In this document: positions 28,660 to 43,000 of the stretch, one piece after another
Layout: each line of letters begins with the position of its first letter
How positions within the stretch are numbered: position 1 is the stretch's first letter
Origin: Isoetes taiwanensis
Taxonomy: Eukaryota; Streptophyta; Lycopodiopsida; Isoetales; Isoetaceae
Direction of reading: 5' to 3'
Assembly (NCBI GenBank): GCA_021234155.1
Contig: JAJEKV010000013.1
Span: 14,237,877-14,301,876, forward strand
DNA length: 64,000 nt
The notes under the pieces: model-generated
Databases searched by the model: none
Seen by the model: the letters and a program-made list of their open reading frames with translations, nothing else
What the model was told of the DNA's origin: nothing
Translations under genes and position numbers: made by a program

Positions 28660-31641
28660 ACCGGCTTGAACTAGTTAAACCTAGCTCAAACATCAGCATT
28701 GGTCAATCCCGCCGCTGTCTTATCTGGCCATACAGGGACTTTTCAATCCAAGATGGTACCATAAATCCAGGGAAAACGGTTAACTGCTAGTAATCCTAAT
28801 ATAATCATACTCAAACAAAACTTCAAGTTCAAGTACCATAAAATGCTAATGAATCATGTTTCCAAATGCCTAATAAATAAGGTAGGACCACAGTTTACAA
28901 CGTTACATGAGTAACCAGCCCTCTACATTGTGCTCAAAAGGACCATAGGAAAAAATAGCATCTTAATTACTAAGATTAAAAAACCTTCTTGCAGATATGT
29001 TTTCACCAAGATCAATAATATCTTTCCTTTTCTACTGATATGGTTATCTTTCCTTTTCTACCCAATGTAGCACCATAGTTATAAGAAATAGAAAAACATC
29101 ACCAAAGAGTTTTGGTACAGGCCACAGCCATATCATACGCGCAGTACTTAACATTTTCTTGTAACCATTTACAAGAACTTCAGCCTTGACAAGCTCCAAG
29201 CTCCAGTCTCGTTCGTATGCCAAACTCCCAAGAACTCCTAAAATATACTGGACAAAAGAAAAACATTAAGAGGAGAAGCCCTGCACTGCAGACCAATCAA
29301 TACATCATTAGCACGATAAGGGTAAAGATGCAAGGGCCAAAAGGTACCTTAGGCTTCTCGGTTATCAACCGATCACCTAATGTAATCCTTTTGCCCAAAT
29401 ACAAAAAAGAACTCAGAGTATTTTGACATATATCATGACAGATGAGAGAGTACAACCACCACCGGGTTCATTTACAGAAGATGACCAAGAAAAGGCCTTT
29501 CACTTTAAAGGTTAAATCTGCCAAAGGCATCTAGAAGTATTCAGCAAAATAAGAGGGAACCGTTGATACAAAATGACCATATAGATAAATCTCTTTCCTA
29601 CCAATCTGGCAAAAACTATAAAATACCTTCTTACCAATCTGGCTATGACTATAAAATACTTTTTGCCTTACAGCATTAATTAACAAGTGGATTCTCAACC
29701 GAAATATGAATTACTTTCCTTAATAAAAGGGATCACTGCCATACCTGGTTCATCTTGACTTTAGACCCAAGCCCATCTTCCTTTTAAGCTGAAATGGGAA
29801 ACTTCACCATTGCTCTGATATTACTGCCGGCCTCCATGTCCACAGCCGTACTTATACTTTCAAAAATCATTATGAAAAGAGTCTATCAATTTTGGCCTTC
29901 CACAGTTTATCCGAATGCTCAGTATCAGAGTTTAAAAGGCACAAGGAGTAATCTGGATCCAAATCCGAAACTGTACATGTAAATGCTATTTCCTTGTACA
30001 ACCATGACTCATCACACCGGAGTCCTGCTTATCAGGGTAGGATGCAAAGACATATCCATACAACCTTTATATGTGCCCAGGAAAATGATTCAAGACAGAT
30101 CCGCTACCTGGGTAATCTGAAGCAACATAGAAACTCCAACTGGTTTGGAGGCCTCTTGGGGCTTTCGTGCAAGCTACTGCCTGTTTGAGAGGCTGTCACC
30201 CATCGAATCCCGGGCTTATGCATAGGCAATAGCGTCTAGATGATAGATATGTCAAGATGAAATTGAGCACATGCTGGTTCTTGTGCCATTTTTTGCCGAT
30301 TACTAACAATGTCTTTGCGTTGCTGCATATGCTATAGACACTTTTTGACTCTGCTGTGAAATTCAGAGGTAATCATCTGCCGAAAAGGCATGGGTCAGGC
30401 TAAGAATATCTATGCAGGGTCGGCCGGATTCCAGACCGCTTTGAACCCTAAATAAGAATGAATATATAACCTATTTTGACAAAGCCCTAGTACACGTCAT
30501 AGAATGCCCAATGGCTGTACTTTTTAAGAAGGGTATTTTTCACTGTATGTTCTTCTTAAAAAATCTGAAGTATACAGTAATTTGATACGGCTACAACTTA
30601 TTGGACCAGTATATAACTAGACCCTGGGTGCCCCACACCCGGCTTCAATAAGTACTGGCAACAATATAAAGGTGAGATATGCCAACAATAAGCTTTCATA
30701 TATATTGAAACAAACCTCCAATTTAAATCCATCAAAAGATAGTACATTAAGGTGCACAGCTAAATGAATCGTGCAAGCTTTATAAAAAAAAACCCTACCT
30801 CCAACCGTAGAGTGTGGCAACATGATGATTCCTGTTTAAATTTCTGAAATAGGGGTGGCTGGCCCCTACTCATAGCAGGAGCCAAACCACACCCTATACA
30901 TGCCATGCAGCCATTTTTAGATGCCATTATAATGCAGGGCACTCTTTCCTTAAATCAAGAAGTAATTGTCATAGGCATCTACCACTTCCCTGGAGACTAG
31001 ATGCCAACTAGACATATACTTATTTACCTTAAACTTAGAAGTGGTTGTTAAGAACTTGCACAAGCACCATGGAATGAAACAGAGTTCCAGCTAATGACCC
31101 TGTCATCATACAGCCTGCATTTAAGCCAAGTGGCCTTGTATATATCGAAAGTGGCAATTATGGCCTTGATGCCAAATGATACATCAGTACTATTAATGAA
31201 AAGCCTGTTATCAACTAGAATAACAATAAGGCTTCAAGCATAGTGACATGCCAAGTGGCAGTAATGTTGGATACTGCATAATGAGTAATTGAATCCTCAA
31301 AGCCACAAATACTCAGATTTGGAGTAATCATCTTCTATGGTCCAATCATTAATTTGGTCAAAGAATTACCTTTAGGACCGATTGGGCATTTCGTTTCTGG
31401 AATTTTTTGATACCTTTTGACAACATAATACATTCAGGACCTTCCTATTGTACCAGTCATAACCCCAGTTCATTTAGTATTGAATTCCAAGAAGGACTCG
31501 CCTTTTTGAACTCGGACTCTTCATAATTTTCATCATCTGCCAGAAGACATCAAAGCCTTAATATGCAATCAAATATGAAACCTTAACCAAGGACGTACGG
31601 CAGCACTGATAAGACCAATGCACAGAAGTATCATAAAAAAA
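28660..31641. repeat. 3-kb tandem repeat, unit 2
   Basis: 2982 bp, colinear with unit 1. The minus strand near 31455-31535 reads an acceptor-preceded DDENYEESEFKKASPSWNS and ends ILNELGL followed by TGA, a plausible terminal exon. Other AG/GT-bounded islands (for example ~30797-30842, readable as NLNRNHHVATLYGW) lie on the same strand. Confidence 0.92.
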
Positions 31642-34620
31642 ACCGGCTTGAACTAGTTAAACCTAGCTCAAACATCAGCATTGGTCAATCCCGCCGCTGT
31701 CTTATCTGGCCATACAGGGACTTTTCAATCCAAGATGGTACCATAAATCCAGGGAAAACGGTTAACTGCTAGTAATCCTAATATAATCATACTCAAACAA
31801 AACTTCAAGTTCAAGTACCATAAAATGCTAATGAATCATGTTTCCAAATGCCTAATAAATAAGGTAGGACCACAGTTTACAACGTTACATGAGTAACCAG
31901 CCCTCTACATTGTGCTCAAAAGGACCATAGGAAAAAATAGCATCTTAATTACTAAGATTAAAAAACCTTCTTGCAGATATGTTTTCACCAAGATCAATAA
32001 TATCTTTCCTTTTCTACTGATATGGTTATCTTTCCTTTTCTACCCAATGTAGCACCATAGTTATAAGAAATAGAAAAACATCACCAAAGAGTTTTGGTAC
32101 AGGCCACAGCCATATCATACGCGCAGTACTTAACATTTTCTTGTAACCATTTACAAGAACTTCAGCCTTGACAAGCTCCAAGCTCCAGTCTCGTTCGTAT
32201 GCCAAACTCCCAAGAACTCATAAAATATACTGGACAAAAGAAAAACATTAAGAGGAGAAGCCCGTACCTGCAGCCAATCAATACATCATTAGCCTGATAA
32301 GGGTAAAGATGCAAGGGCCAAAAGGTACCTTAGGCTTCTCGGTTATCAACCGATCACCTAATGTAATCCTTTTGCCCAAATACAAAAAAGAACTCAGAGT
32401 ATTTTGACATATATCATGACAGATGAGAGAGTACAACCACCACCGGGTTCATTTACAGAAGATGACCAAGAAAAGGCCTTTCACTTTAAAGGTTAAATCT
32501 GCCAAAGGCATCTAGAAGTATTCAGCAAAATAAGAGGGAACCGTTGATACAAAATGACCATATAGATAAATCTCTTTCCTACCAATCTGGCAAAAACTAT
32601 AAAATACCTTCTTACCAATCTGGCTATGACTATAAAATACTTTTTGCCTTACAGCATTAATTAACAAGTGGATTCTCAACCGAAATATGAATTACTTTCC
32701 TTAATAAAAGGGATCACTGCCATACCTGGTTCATCTTGACTTTAGACCCAAGCCCATCTTCCTTTTAAGTTTGAAATGGGAAACTTCACCATTGCTCGAT
32801 ATTACCGCCGGCCTCCATGTGTCTGGCCCATTACTTATACTTTCAAAAATCATTATGAAAAGAGTCTATCAATTTTGGCCTTCCACAGTTTATCCGAATG
32901 CTCAAGATCAGAGTTTAAAAGGCACAAGGAGTAATCTGGATCCAAATCCGAAACTGTACATGTAAATGCTATTTCCTTGTACAACCATGACTCATCACAC
33001 CGAGTCCTGCTTATCAGGGTAGGATGCAAAGACATATCCATACAACCTTTATATGTGCCCAGGAAAATGATTCAAGACAGATCCGCTACCTGGGTAATCT
33101 GAAGCAACATAGAAACTCCAACTGGTTTGGAGGCCTCTTGGGGCTTTCGTGCAAGCTACTGCCTGTTTGAGAGGCTGTCACCCATCGAATCCCGGGCTTA
33201 TGCATAGGCAATAGCGTCTAGATGATAGATATGTCAAGATGAAATTGAGCACATGTTGGTTCTTGTGCCATTTTTTGCCGATTACTAACAATGTCTTTGC
33301 GTTGCTGCATATGCTATAGACACTTTTTGACTCTGCTGTGAAATTCAGAGGTAATCATCTAAAAAGGCATGGGTCGCTAAGAATATCTATGCGAGGGTCG
33401 GGCGGATTCCGCACCGCTTTGAACCCTAAATAAGAATGAATATATAACCTATTTTGACAAAGCCCTAGTACACGTCATAGAATGCCCAATGGCTGTACTT
33501 TTTAAGAAGGGTATTTTTCACTGTATGTTCTTCTTAAAAAATCTGAAGTATACAGTAATTTGATACGGCTACAACTTATTGGACCAGTATATAACTAGAC
33601 CCTGGGTGCCCCACACCCGGCTTCAATAAGTACTGGCAACAATATAAAGGTGAGATATGCCAACAATAAGCTTTCATATATATTGAAACAAACCTCCAAT
33701 TTAAATCCATCAAAAGATAGTACATTAAGGTGCACAGCTAAATGAATCGTGCAAGCTTTATAAAAAAAAACCCTACCTCCAACCGTAGAGTGTGGCAACA
33801 TGATGATTCCTGTTTAAATTTCTGAAATAGGGGTGGCTGGCCCCTACTCATAGCAGGAGCCAAACCACACCCTATACATGCCATGCAGCCATTTTTAGAT
33901 GCCATTATAATGCAGGGCACTCTTTCCTTAAATCAAGAAGTAATTGTCATAGGCATCTACCACTTCCCTGGAGACTAGATGCCAACTAGACATATACTTA
34001 TTTACCTTAAACTTAGAAGTGGTTGTTAAGAACTTGCACAAGCACCATGGAATGAAACAGAGTTCCAGCTAATGACCCTGTCATCATACAGCCTGCATTT
34101 AAGCCAAGTGGCCTTGTATATCAGCCGAGTGGCAATTATGGCCTTGATGCCAAATGATACATCAGTACTATTAATGAAAAGCCTGTTATCAACTAGAATA
34201 ACAATAAGGCTTCAAGCATAGTGACATGCCAAGTGGCAGTAATGTTGGATACTGCATAATGAGTAATTGAATCCTCAAAGCCACAAATACTCAGATTTGG
34301 AGTAATCATCTTCTATGGTCCAATCATTAATTTGGTCAAAGAATTACCTTTAGGACCGATTGGGCATTTCGTTTCTGGAATTTTTTGATACCTTTTGACA
34401 ACATAATACATTCAGGACCTTCCTATTGTACCAGTCATAACCCCAGTTTATTTAGTATTGAATTCCAAGAAGGACTCGCCTTTTTGAACTCGGACTCTTC
34501 ATAATTTTCATCATCTGCCAGAAGACATCAAAGCCTTAATATGCAATCAAATATGAAACCTTAACCAAGGACGTACGGCAGCACTGATAAGACCAATGCA
34601 CAGAAGTATCATAAAAAAAA
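31642..34620. repeat. 3-kb tandem repeat, unit 3
   Basis: 2979 bp, nearly identical to unit 2. Local differences (for example GTGTCTGGCCCATTAC near 32818 against GTCCACAGCCGTAC in unit 2, and CGAGGGTCGGGCGG near 33392) fall at CAG/CTG-containing positions. Confidence 0.92.
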
Positions 34621-36749
34621 ACCGGCTTGAACTAGTTAAACCTAGCTCAAACATCAGCATTGGTCAATCCCGCCGCTGTCTTATCTGGCCATACAGGGAC
34701 TTTTCAATCCAAGATGGTACCATAAATCCAGGGAAAACGGTTAACTGCTAGTAATCCTAATAAAATCATACTCAAACAAAACTTCAAGTTCAAGTACCAT
34801 AAAATGCTAATGAATCATGTTTCCAAATGCCTAATAAATAAGGTAGGACCACAGTTTACAACGTTACATGAGTAACCAGCCCTCTACATTGTGCTCAAAA
34901 GGACCATAGGAAAAAATAGCATCTTAATTACTAAGATTAAAAAACCTTCTTGCAGATATGTTTTCACCAAGATCAATAATATCTTTCCTTTTCTACTGAT
35001 ATGGTTATCTTTCCTTTTCTACCCAATGTAGCACCATAGTTTAAGAAATAGAAAAACATCACCAAAGAGTTTTGGTACAGGCCACAGCCATATCATACGC
35101 GCAGTACTTAACATTTTCTTGTAACCATTTACAAGAACTTCAGCCTTGACAAGCTCCAAGCTCCAGTCTCGTTCGTATGCCAAACTCCCAAGAACTCCTA
35201 AAATATACTGGACAAAAGAAAAACATTAAGAGGAGAAGCCCGTACCTGCAGCCAATCAATACATCATTAGCCTGATAAGGGTAAAGATGCAAGGGCCAAA
35301 AGGTACCTTAGGCTTCTCGGTTATCAACCGATCACCTAATGTAATCCTTTTGCCCAAATACAAAAAAGAACTCAGAGTATTTTGACATATATCATGACAG
35401 ATGAGAGAGTACAACCACCACCGGGTTCATTTACAGAAGATGACCAAGAAAAGGCCTTTCACTTTAAAGGTTAAATCTGCCAAAGGCATCTAGAAGTATT
35501 CAGCAAAATAAGAGGGAACCGTTGATACAAAATGACCATATAGATAAATCTCTTTCCTACCAATCTGGCAAAAACTATAAAATACCTTCTTACCAATTTG
35601 GCTATGACTATAAAATACTTTTTGCCTTACAGCATTAATTAACAAGTGGATTCTCAACCGAAATATGAATTACTTTCCTTAATAAAAGGGATCACTGCCA
35701 TACCTGGTTCATCTTGACTTTAGACCCAAGCCCATCTTCCTTTTAAGCCGAAATGGGAAACTTCACCATTGCTCTGATATTACTGCCGGCCTCCATGTCC
35801 ACAAAATGGTACTTATACTTTCAAAAATCATTATGAAAAGAGTCTATCAATTTTGGCCTTCCACAGTTTATCCGAATGCTCAGTATCAGAGTTTAAAAGG
35901 CACAAGGAGTAATCTGGATCCAAATCCGAAACTGTACATGTAAATGCTATTTCCTTGTACAACCATGACTCATCACACCGGAGTCCTGCTTATCAGGGTA
36001 GGATGCAAAGACATATCCATACAACCTTTATATGTGCCCAGGAAAATGATTCAAGACAGATCCGCTACCTGGGTAATCTGAAGCAACATAGAAACTCCAA
36101 CTGGTTTGGAGGCCTCTTGGGGCTTTCGTGCAAGCTACTGCCTGTTTGAGAGGCTGTCACCCATCGAATCCGGGGCTTATGCATAGGCAATAGCGTCTAG
36201 ATGATAGATATGTCAAGATGAAATTGAGCACATGCTGGTTCTTGTGCCATTTTTTGCCGATTACTAACAATGTCTTTGCGTTGCTGCATATGCTATAGAC
36301 ACTTTTTGACTCTGCTGTGAAATTCAGAGGTAATCATCTGCCGAAAAGGCATGGGTCAGGCTAAGAATATCTATGCAGGGTCGGCCGGATTCCAGACCGC
36401 TTTGAACCCTAAATAAGAATGAATATATAACCTATTTTGGCAAAGCCCTAGTACACGTCATAGAATGCCCAATGGCTGTACTTTTTAAGAAGGGTATTTT
36501 TCACTGTATGTTCTTCTTAAAAAATCTGAAGTATACAGTAATTTGATACGGCTACAACTTATTGGACAGTATATAACTAGACCCAGGTGCCCCACACCCG
36601 GCTTCAATAAATACGCGGCAACAATATAAAGGTGAGATATGCCAACAATAAGCTTTCATATATATTGAAACAAACCTCCAATTTAAATCCATCAAAAGAT
36701 AGTACATTAAGGTGCACAGCTAAATGAATCGTGCAAGCTTTATAAAAAA
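34621..36749. repeat. 3-kb tandem repeat, unit 4 (partial)
   Basis: The first ~2130 bp of a unit. It breaks off in an A-rich stretch (TATAAAAAAAATAAAAAATAAAA), after which unrelated sequence leads to the (GA)n tract. The terminal-exon-like segment is therefore missing from this unit. Confidence 0.9.
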
Positions 36750-36827
36750 AATAAAAAATAAAAAAAATCTGACATTGTATGTGAAAGTTATAGCCTGTCG
36801 AAGTCGTGCCACACATACCCTAGCGTC

Positions 36828-36990
<163 letters not shown>

Positions 36991-37011
36991 GAAATGAAAT
37001 GAAATGTTATT

Positions 37012-37045
37012 ACGTCTGCGGAGACCTCAGAGGTCTATAAGACGT
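37012..37045 (-). ncRNA. LINE 3' UTR stem-loop
   Basis: ACGTC and GACGT form an outer stem around GAGACC / GGTCT. A similar stem-loop with different bases (ACGTCC...GGGACG around GAACCC / GGGTT) occupies the same position in the short LINE copy at 44210-44244. Some LINE reverse transcriptases are known to need a 3' stem-loop on their RNA. Confidence 0.6.
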
Positions 37046-37064
37046 TACAATGTTCTTACATCAA

Positions 37065-40000
37065 TTATTCAGAGGAATCCTCCTCAAGGAATTCCTCAGC
37101 CCTCTCTTCCCAATCACCCTCATCCTCACTCCCAAAAACCATATGTAATTGATTAATACATGCTTCTCTACATTGTAATACTTCAATAATAAAACTACCT
37201 AAAATGTTTGCATCTATTTCAAACAATTGTGTCAGATTAACCACCTTTACTTGATGTCGGATTCTCAAGATCTCATAGGTAGGAGGGCAATCAATGACAC
37301 ATGATGCTCATCCTCCGCTCGAGCTACCACAAGACTTGCATGTTCTTTTTTTCCCTTGGGATTTTACACGGCCCAGTCTCTATCCCGAGTCTGTGAGAGC
37401 TAAGCCTGATCCTGCTGATTGCGTGTCTTTTACCTATAGAGATGTTTGCTTGTAAGTGGCTCGCCTGTGTCAAGTATGGGTTCATATGTGAGTGATATGA
37501 GTCCATCTTAGTCTGTGGATTCATCCACAACTTGTCTATTATCTTCATCTTTATCCAATGTCTTACATCTCCATCATACATTAGTGCCTCCTCTATGGAT
37601 ATACTCCATCTACTAAGCCAGCTCGTCACGTCAGCATACCATCCACTCTCCCCACTAGCCAGCATTGCCTTATGAGGAAGCCGGTCCACACTTAGTTTCT
37701 TCAATCTCTTTACATATCTGATACATCGTACCATTGCCTCTCCTTCCATCGGCATTAAGCCGCATTCAGCTAATAGCATAGGATAAGGAGTTTGCATTTT
37801 TACACCTAGTTCTTGCCTCAGAAATTTCTTCAAAACATGCTCAATTTCTTCCCACAATCCTTTAGGTAAGCTTGGCCCCCATGCTTCGCAGCCATAGAGC
37901 ACTACCGTCTGTACCAACACAAAGAAAAGCTTAATCTTCAAAGGCCAAGACCATAGATGTATTCTCCTGCTTAAACTCTGCAAGTTATACAATGCCTTAA
38001 GGCCACCTTCCACCCTTTGCGTTATGCAAGCATTCCACCTGTGGTTTCTATGAATTTCAAGGCCTAGATATTTATAGGAATCACAGCTGGGTCTGTACTT
38101 CTCTCCCATTATAGCGGACACATGCCTGTTTAAGAATCCCAACTGCCATAATTTTTGTTTTATCTAAATTTACCTGCATACCAGTGTGGCTACAGAAGCT
38201 TGACAATGCATCTAGATGTTTCTGCATCTGCTCAGGTGTTCGGGCAAATATAACCACATCATCAGCATACATCAAAAGCCTTATCACGTACCCATTCAGA
38301 TCTGTACCAGCCCCTCCATTAGCTGCAAGCCAATCATCCAAGCTATCAATAAACAGTCCGAACAAGGTTGGCGACAGTGGGCAGCCTTGTTTAACTCCAA
38401 TACTGCTTATTATTGTATCAGGCATATCAAGTTTAATAGGGAAATGACAATTGTACCAATACCTTTTCATACAACGTTTTCACTGCTTCCCTTATCTCCA
38501 TCGGTACTTGGAGTTGCTCCATTCTCTTCCATAGCTTGTCTCGTGGCACTTTATCAAACGCCTTTTTAAAGTCTACAAAAAGTATGTAAACTGGCTTCTT
38601 CTTACCCTTCACAGAATCCATAAGAGTTTTCAATGTAATCAAGTGATCAATTGTAGACCTATTTGCCCGGAAGCCTGCCTGGGTTTCTGCTCTTACATCC
38701 CTTTCTTCTGCCCATTGGCTTAATCTCTTCTCTACAATAGTGGCAAACAATTTTGAGAATAAACTACTTACCATCAGTGTACGATAGTTGTTGGCCTCTG
38801 TCGGGTCACCTCCCTTCCAGATCGGTACAACACGGTTAATCTGCCATGTCTCTGGGAAGCCATGTATCAGCACCATATTGAGTAATTTGGTTATACCTGT
38901 ATGCATCCCATCATTTGCCCATTTCAGAAGTTCTGCACCAAGGCCTTGGGCGTCCCTAGCTTTACCGTTTGCCAGTTTTTGAATTCCAGCCACCACTTCT
39001 TCTTTGGTTATGACCATTTCAGATTTCCCTTTGCTTGCATCTCCCGTGTCTGCCACATGATACAATGAATGTATATGCTGCCATAGTTCCTGTATCCCAA
39101 CAGCGATTTCATTTGGGTTTGATTTTTTCATTTTACTCCAAAACTTTTTTGGTTCCTTAAGATATTCTTGGACCAGCTGCTCCTGTCTCATAAAGATATA
39201 TGCCCTCTTTTTCCTTCTGATTGTCTTTACAAGTTCCCTTTTCAATTGCCTTTTCTGCTCACCTTTTGCTTTCCGGAATCTCTTCTTCATATCTTTACAT
39301 TCCTCATCAAACCATGCGTTGCATTTCAATCCCTTAACAACCCTTTCTGGAATAAAGCATTTAGCTGCAGCCTCTAGCAACATCGTGGTGATATTTTCAT
39401 TTAATTTATTGACCTCATCCGGCCAGCATACATTCCTAGTCATTGCATCAGTGCACTGCTCATATTGCTTAGTTTTTTTATGTTCATACCTCATTTTTGG
39501 TGCTGTTATGGTCTGTTTCAGATTTCTCAATACTGCAGGAATGGAGAAAACCATTGGCGAGTGGTCTGATTCATGTCTTTCATCCATGACCACAAAGTCT
39601 TGGATGTATTGGGATGTATTTTCTCCACAGATAAGATAATCGACCACACTTCTTTGTCTGCAAGTGAATCCTGATGATCTCGGAAATCTACTTATTCCAT
39701 TGAGAATTCGCATATTGGAGCTGCTACAAAGATTTAACAAGTGCCTTCCAGTTTTCGTTATGATCTTATCAGAAGACCTTCGCTTCCAGCCACCTATTTC
39801 AAGTTGGTGTTCGTCTTCTGTTTCCAGCCATATTGGGTCTTCCATATCCACATATGATGTTGCTTGGATGCTCTCCGTGCGCCCATTAAAGTCTCCAGTT
39901 ATGATAACGTGTCCCTGCTCTTGATAAACCATAATATCTTGTTCTAGGCTGAAGAATGGGTCATCACCCGAAGCATCTGCAGCATGTGCATATGCTTGTT

Positions 40001-40298
40001 TATGGCGTGGAGCAAAGTAGCAGATTGCCATGTATATTATATCTGATCCTCTTTGAGTTGCAATCCAGATATATTGATTATTGGCATCTCTTTTCACTCC
40101 TGTAACAGCATGCTTAAATTCATGTCGAATATAGCAAGCGACTCCACCATTCCCACAATCTCCATGTCTAAATCTTGCATTTTTAACAGAATAAATATTC
40201 TGAAACTCTTCTAACACAGGCAGCTCAAACAAATCATGCTCTTTAGTTTCTACGAAACAAATCATATCTACTTTCTGCAAAATGTCTTCCATACTCAT
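37065..40298 (-). pseudogene. LINE ORF2: APE-type endonuclease and reverse transcriptase
   Basis: The first 621 codons (40298-38433) hold an AP-type endonuclease (DMICFVETKEHD, GGVACYIRHEF, ITGDFNGRTE, DERHESDHSPMVF) and the start of RT (QAGFRANRSTIDHLI, FVDFKKAFDKVPRDKLW). A frameshift near 38450 moves RT motifs B and C to another frame (GVKQGCPLSPTLFGLF, LMYADDVVIFA, so the YADD catalytic box is intact). A further shift near 38130 leads to the thumb/connection region (YKYLGLEIHRNHRWN, VVLYGCEAWGP). The C-terminus after 37324 crosses another shift into RIRHQVKVVNLTQLF and ends at 37065. A zinc-knuckle-like CKSCG occurs near 37330. ORF2 nicks the target and copies the RNA. It is broken by about three frameshifts in this assembly. 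Confidence 0.88.
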
Positions 40299-40361
40299 AA
40301 CTTTATCTCCCGTTAATCTGTTAATATTCCATATTGCTACTCTGAAGGTCTCCTGTTTTTC

Positions 40362-41126
40362 CTATGCCTCAATGATAGCCTTCCCTCTCTTCCATGTAAC
40401 CTTCTTATTGTTCGCTCTGGCTTCTTTAACTTTCTCTAATTCCTGTTTTTTTTCCAACATTTGTGCCTTCGTCAGATCCTCATTGATCCAGATGAATTGC
40501 TCTTTCAGTTTGAATCTATTCCTCAGGACAGCAAATCTTGCATCACGGTTTTGGAACTTGACTACAACATGTCTGGTTCCCACATCTTTTTTACCTACTC
40601 GAAAAGCATCCACCATACCTGTGTCATGGATGTCAAGTTTTTCCTCAAATAATTTTGCAACCTCAGTTTTCGTATTCTCATCTTCACGCTCTGGCAGTCC
40701 CACTATTCTGAGATTCAGTGCCCTGCTTCTCCTTTCTTGCCCTTCGATATAGTCATTCAATTCTGTTTTGAGAGATATTACCTCAGCTTGGGATAGCTCT
40801 TCCTGATTATTTTGCACTTTCTTGACTTCATCCAGTTCAAACCTCAAGCTTGTCAGATCCTCTCGCAATATCTTATTTTCCTCATGCAAACTTCGAAGCT
40901 CTTGGGTTAAGGCCTCTTGCGATGCCAGCCACTTGTTCTCTCTTGCAGCTGTCTCCTGCCGAAATAGCATAAGCTCTTGCCATATGGTTTCCAGTGATAC
41001 AGTGGTTTCCATTTGGTTGCTAGACTCGCCATCACCATCAGAATCCGATGATGGCATTGGTTTTACAGCATTTTTGTCTACCACCTTCTCCTTTTTGGTT
41101 CGCTGTTGCACTTTAGTGGCTCCCAT
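40362..41126 (-). CDS. LINE ORF1 RNA-binding protein
   Basis: 254 codons, intact. The N-terminus is polar (ATKVQQRTKKEKVVDKN). Residues ~45-130 form a coiled coil (LRSLHEENKILREDLTSLRF, NQEELSQAEVISLKTELND). From ~135 an RRM-like domain typical of L1 ORF1p follows (LRIVGLPEREDENTKTEV, VDAFRVGKKDVGTRHVVVKF), then a C-terminal basic segment (ARANNKKVTWKRGKAIIEA). L1-family ORF1 proteins trimerise through the coil and coat LINE RNA. The stop is 64 bp upstream of the ORF2 start on the same strand. Confidence 0.85.
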   Translation of the reverse strand: MGATKVQQRTKKEKVVDKNAVKPMPSSDSDGDGESSNQMETTVSLETIWQELMLFRQETAARENKWLASQEALTQELRSLHEENKILREDLTSLRFELDEVKKVQNNQEELSQAEVISLKTELNDYIEGQERRSRALNLRIVGLPEREDENTKTEVAKLFEEKLDIHDTGMVDAFRVGKKDVGTRHVVVKFQNRDARFAVLRNRFKLKEQFIWINEDLTKAQMLEKKQELEKVKEARANNKKVTWKRGKAIIEA

Positions 41127-41136
41127 TGGATGTAGC

Positions 41137-41139
<3 letters not shown>

Positions 41140-41214
<75 letters not shown>
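41140..41214. repeat. (GA)n microsatellite, ~75 bp
   Basis: Perfect AG dinucleotide run bordering the 5' end of the LINE, 15 bp upstream of the ORF1 start on the minus strand. Confidence 0.98.
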
Positions 41215-41215
<1 letters not shown>

Positions 41216-43000
41216 ATAGAACACCTTAGCAAAAGTTAAACTCAACAAAGCTAAATCTTAACCAACTTACTGTAGGATAGTGTTACATATATGACCGTAA
41301 GAGTATTCTTTTAGAGTAATAATATAAAACATTCAGACAAACAGAATAATCTACTCCCTTGAAGGAAAACTCTGTTGTCCAAATACATCAAAAAAGGTCA
41401 AGGCCTTGCTGTTACCTGCATCCATAGAAAGCAAACAAACGGAGTTAGTTGCAATCCGTATTACAGGTGTCGTAGCAAAGAACCAGTTGTTATCCATGTC
41501 CAACCTTTTTTGTATTTATGAATGTAAAAACACGGTCAATACTGTCATAAAATAATGCAAATAAACAATTATGAACTCAAACAAGATCAAAAGCATGTTA
41601 TGGAGCAGCATCATGGTATGGTTCAGAGGTATGATTTCCTTAAGATGAGAAGGGTAACTAATGTAAACAAGTTAATTTGAAGTGGTTATCTGCCGTCGAG
41701 ATAGTTCAAAGGTGTTCAAAGGCAAATAAACCAATTAAGATGTATCTAAGCAATGCGAGTAGTGGATTAGACAATCATAACTGTTCATATTGATTTTAGA
41801 TAATAGTGGCTTGTAAAAACCAAATAATCGTGAAGGTAGTTACATGAATTTTGATAACGAAAACTTTACCATAAAATCCAAACATCATGAATAAGTAAAG
41901 TAATGGAAGCCATCATTTAATTTTTCAGAAACCTGGAGTATTTCAATGATGTTGTCACAGCCATACAACTCTTTAATAAGGTATTTAGGCAAAGCAAGTA
42001 GTCTCCACATTTTTCTAGCCTAATGTGAGAATAAAAGCAAGACATACTACGTCGTGCTCTTTTTCATAACACAATCAGCCAAAGCAGGATTAGTATATAA
42101 CAAAATGATGGGTAAAAAACAAAATGAGCCCAGTTTCAGATCAGATCCAATGATGAAGTAGGATGGAAAAAAGCCCATAAACTTGAGCATACTACCTTAT
42201 GCGAACAAAGGAAGTAATGGGCTGTTATGCGTCAGTCTGTTATGCAAATAAATTAACCCTTATTAACATCAAACAGGGCTGATATGACAGACCTGATTAG
42301 GAGAGTCCTATCATCCAGAAGTCCGGAATTAGACGCCATTTCACAGATTGAACTCAAGGCAAACTACCCACGTAAGAATCAAGCTGGCAGCCAGACAAAA
42401 TTAATGATAGCAAGATGCTAAGGGGTCGAATTATGCAGTACAAACCTCAGAAGGCCATATTCTAATTTATAAGAGCTTGAATCATGCAGTAGCATTACAC
42501 CTGGCAGTGGGATTCAACAACTAACCTGGTATTTCGTAAGCTGGAGGGGCAAACCGGCGATAGTAAGCGGCAAGTTTCCAAATCAATCAAGGCGTTGAAG
42601 TGCTAGTGAGATCGTGATCAGCAACAAAGGGATTAGCATGATCGGTTTCAGGGCAAAAAACGTAGCCCAAAATAAGACAAGGTTAAATTTCCATGAAAAA
42701 TTATTTTTGATTTATTAATAGCAATTTCTACATATATGCATGCCTTACTATGTGAAAGTCTACTCTTTTAATGCCTAGAGTAGATAGCAAGTGAGGAAAA
42801 AGGTCAAATTAGTGATGATACAGAGCATGATTAGGATCAAGGCGAAAAAACACAGTTTAAATAACAATGCGCTTCAACTATCTATATACATTTAATACTA
42901 GCATTTTGGCTCCTTTGGTCCATGTCTACATAAATGGGTATATCTGAAACCATAATACAAAGAATAGCCAGTAGACTTAAGAAAAATGTTCAAATTAATG
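41215..43000. other. region with no recognisable gene
   Basis: AT-rich DNA without a long ORF, RNA gene or obvious repeat. It may be intron or old repeat DNA. Confidence 0.5.
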
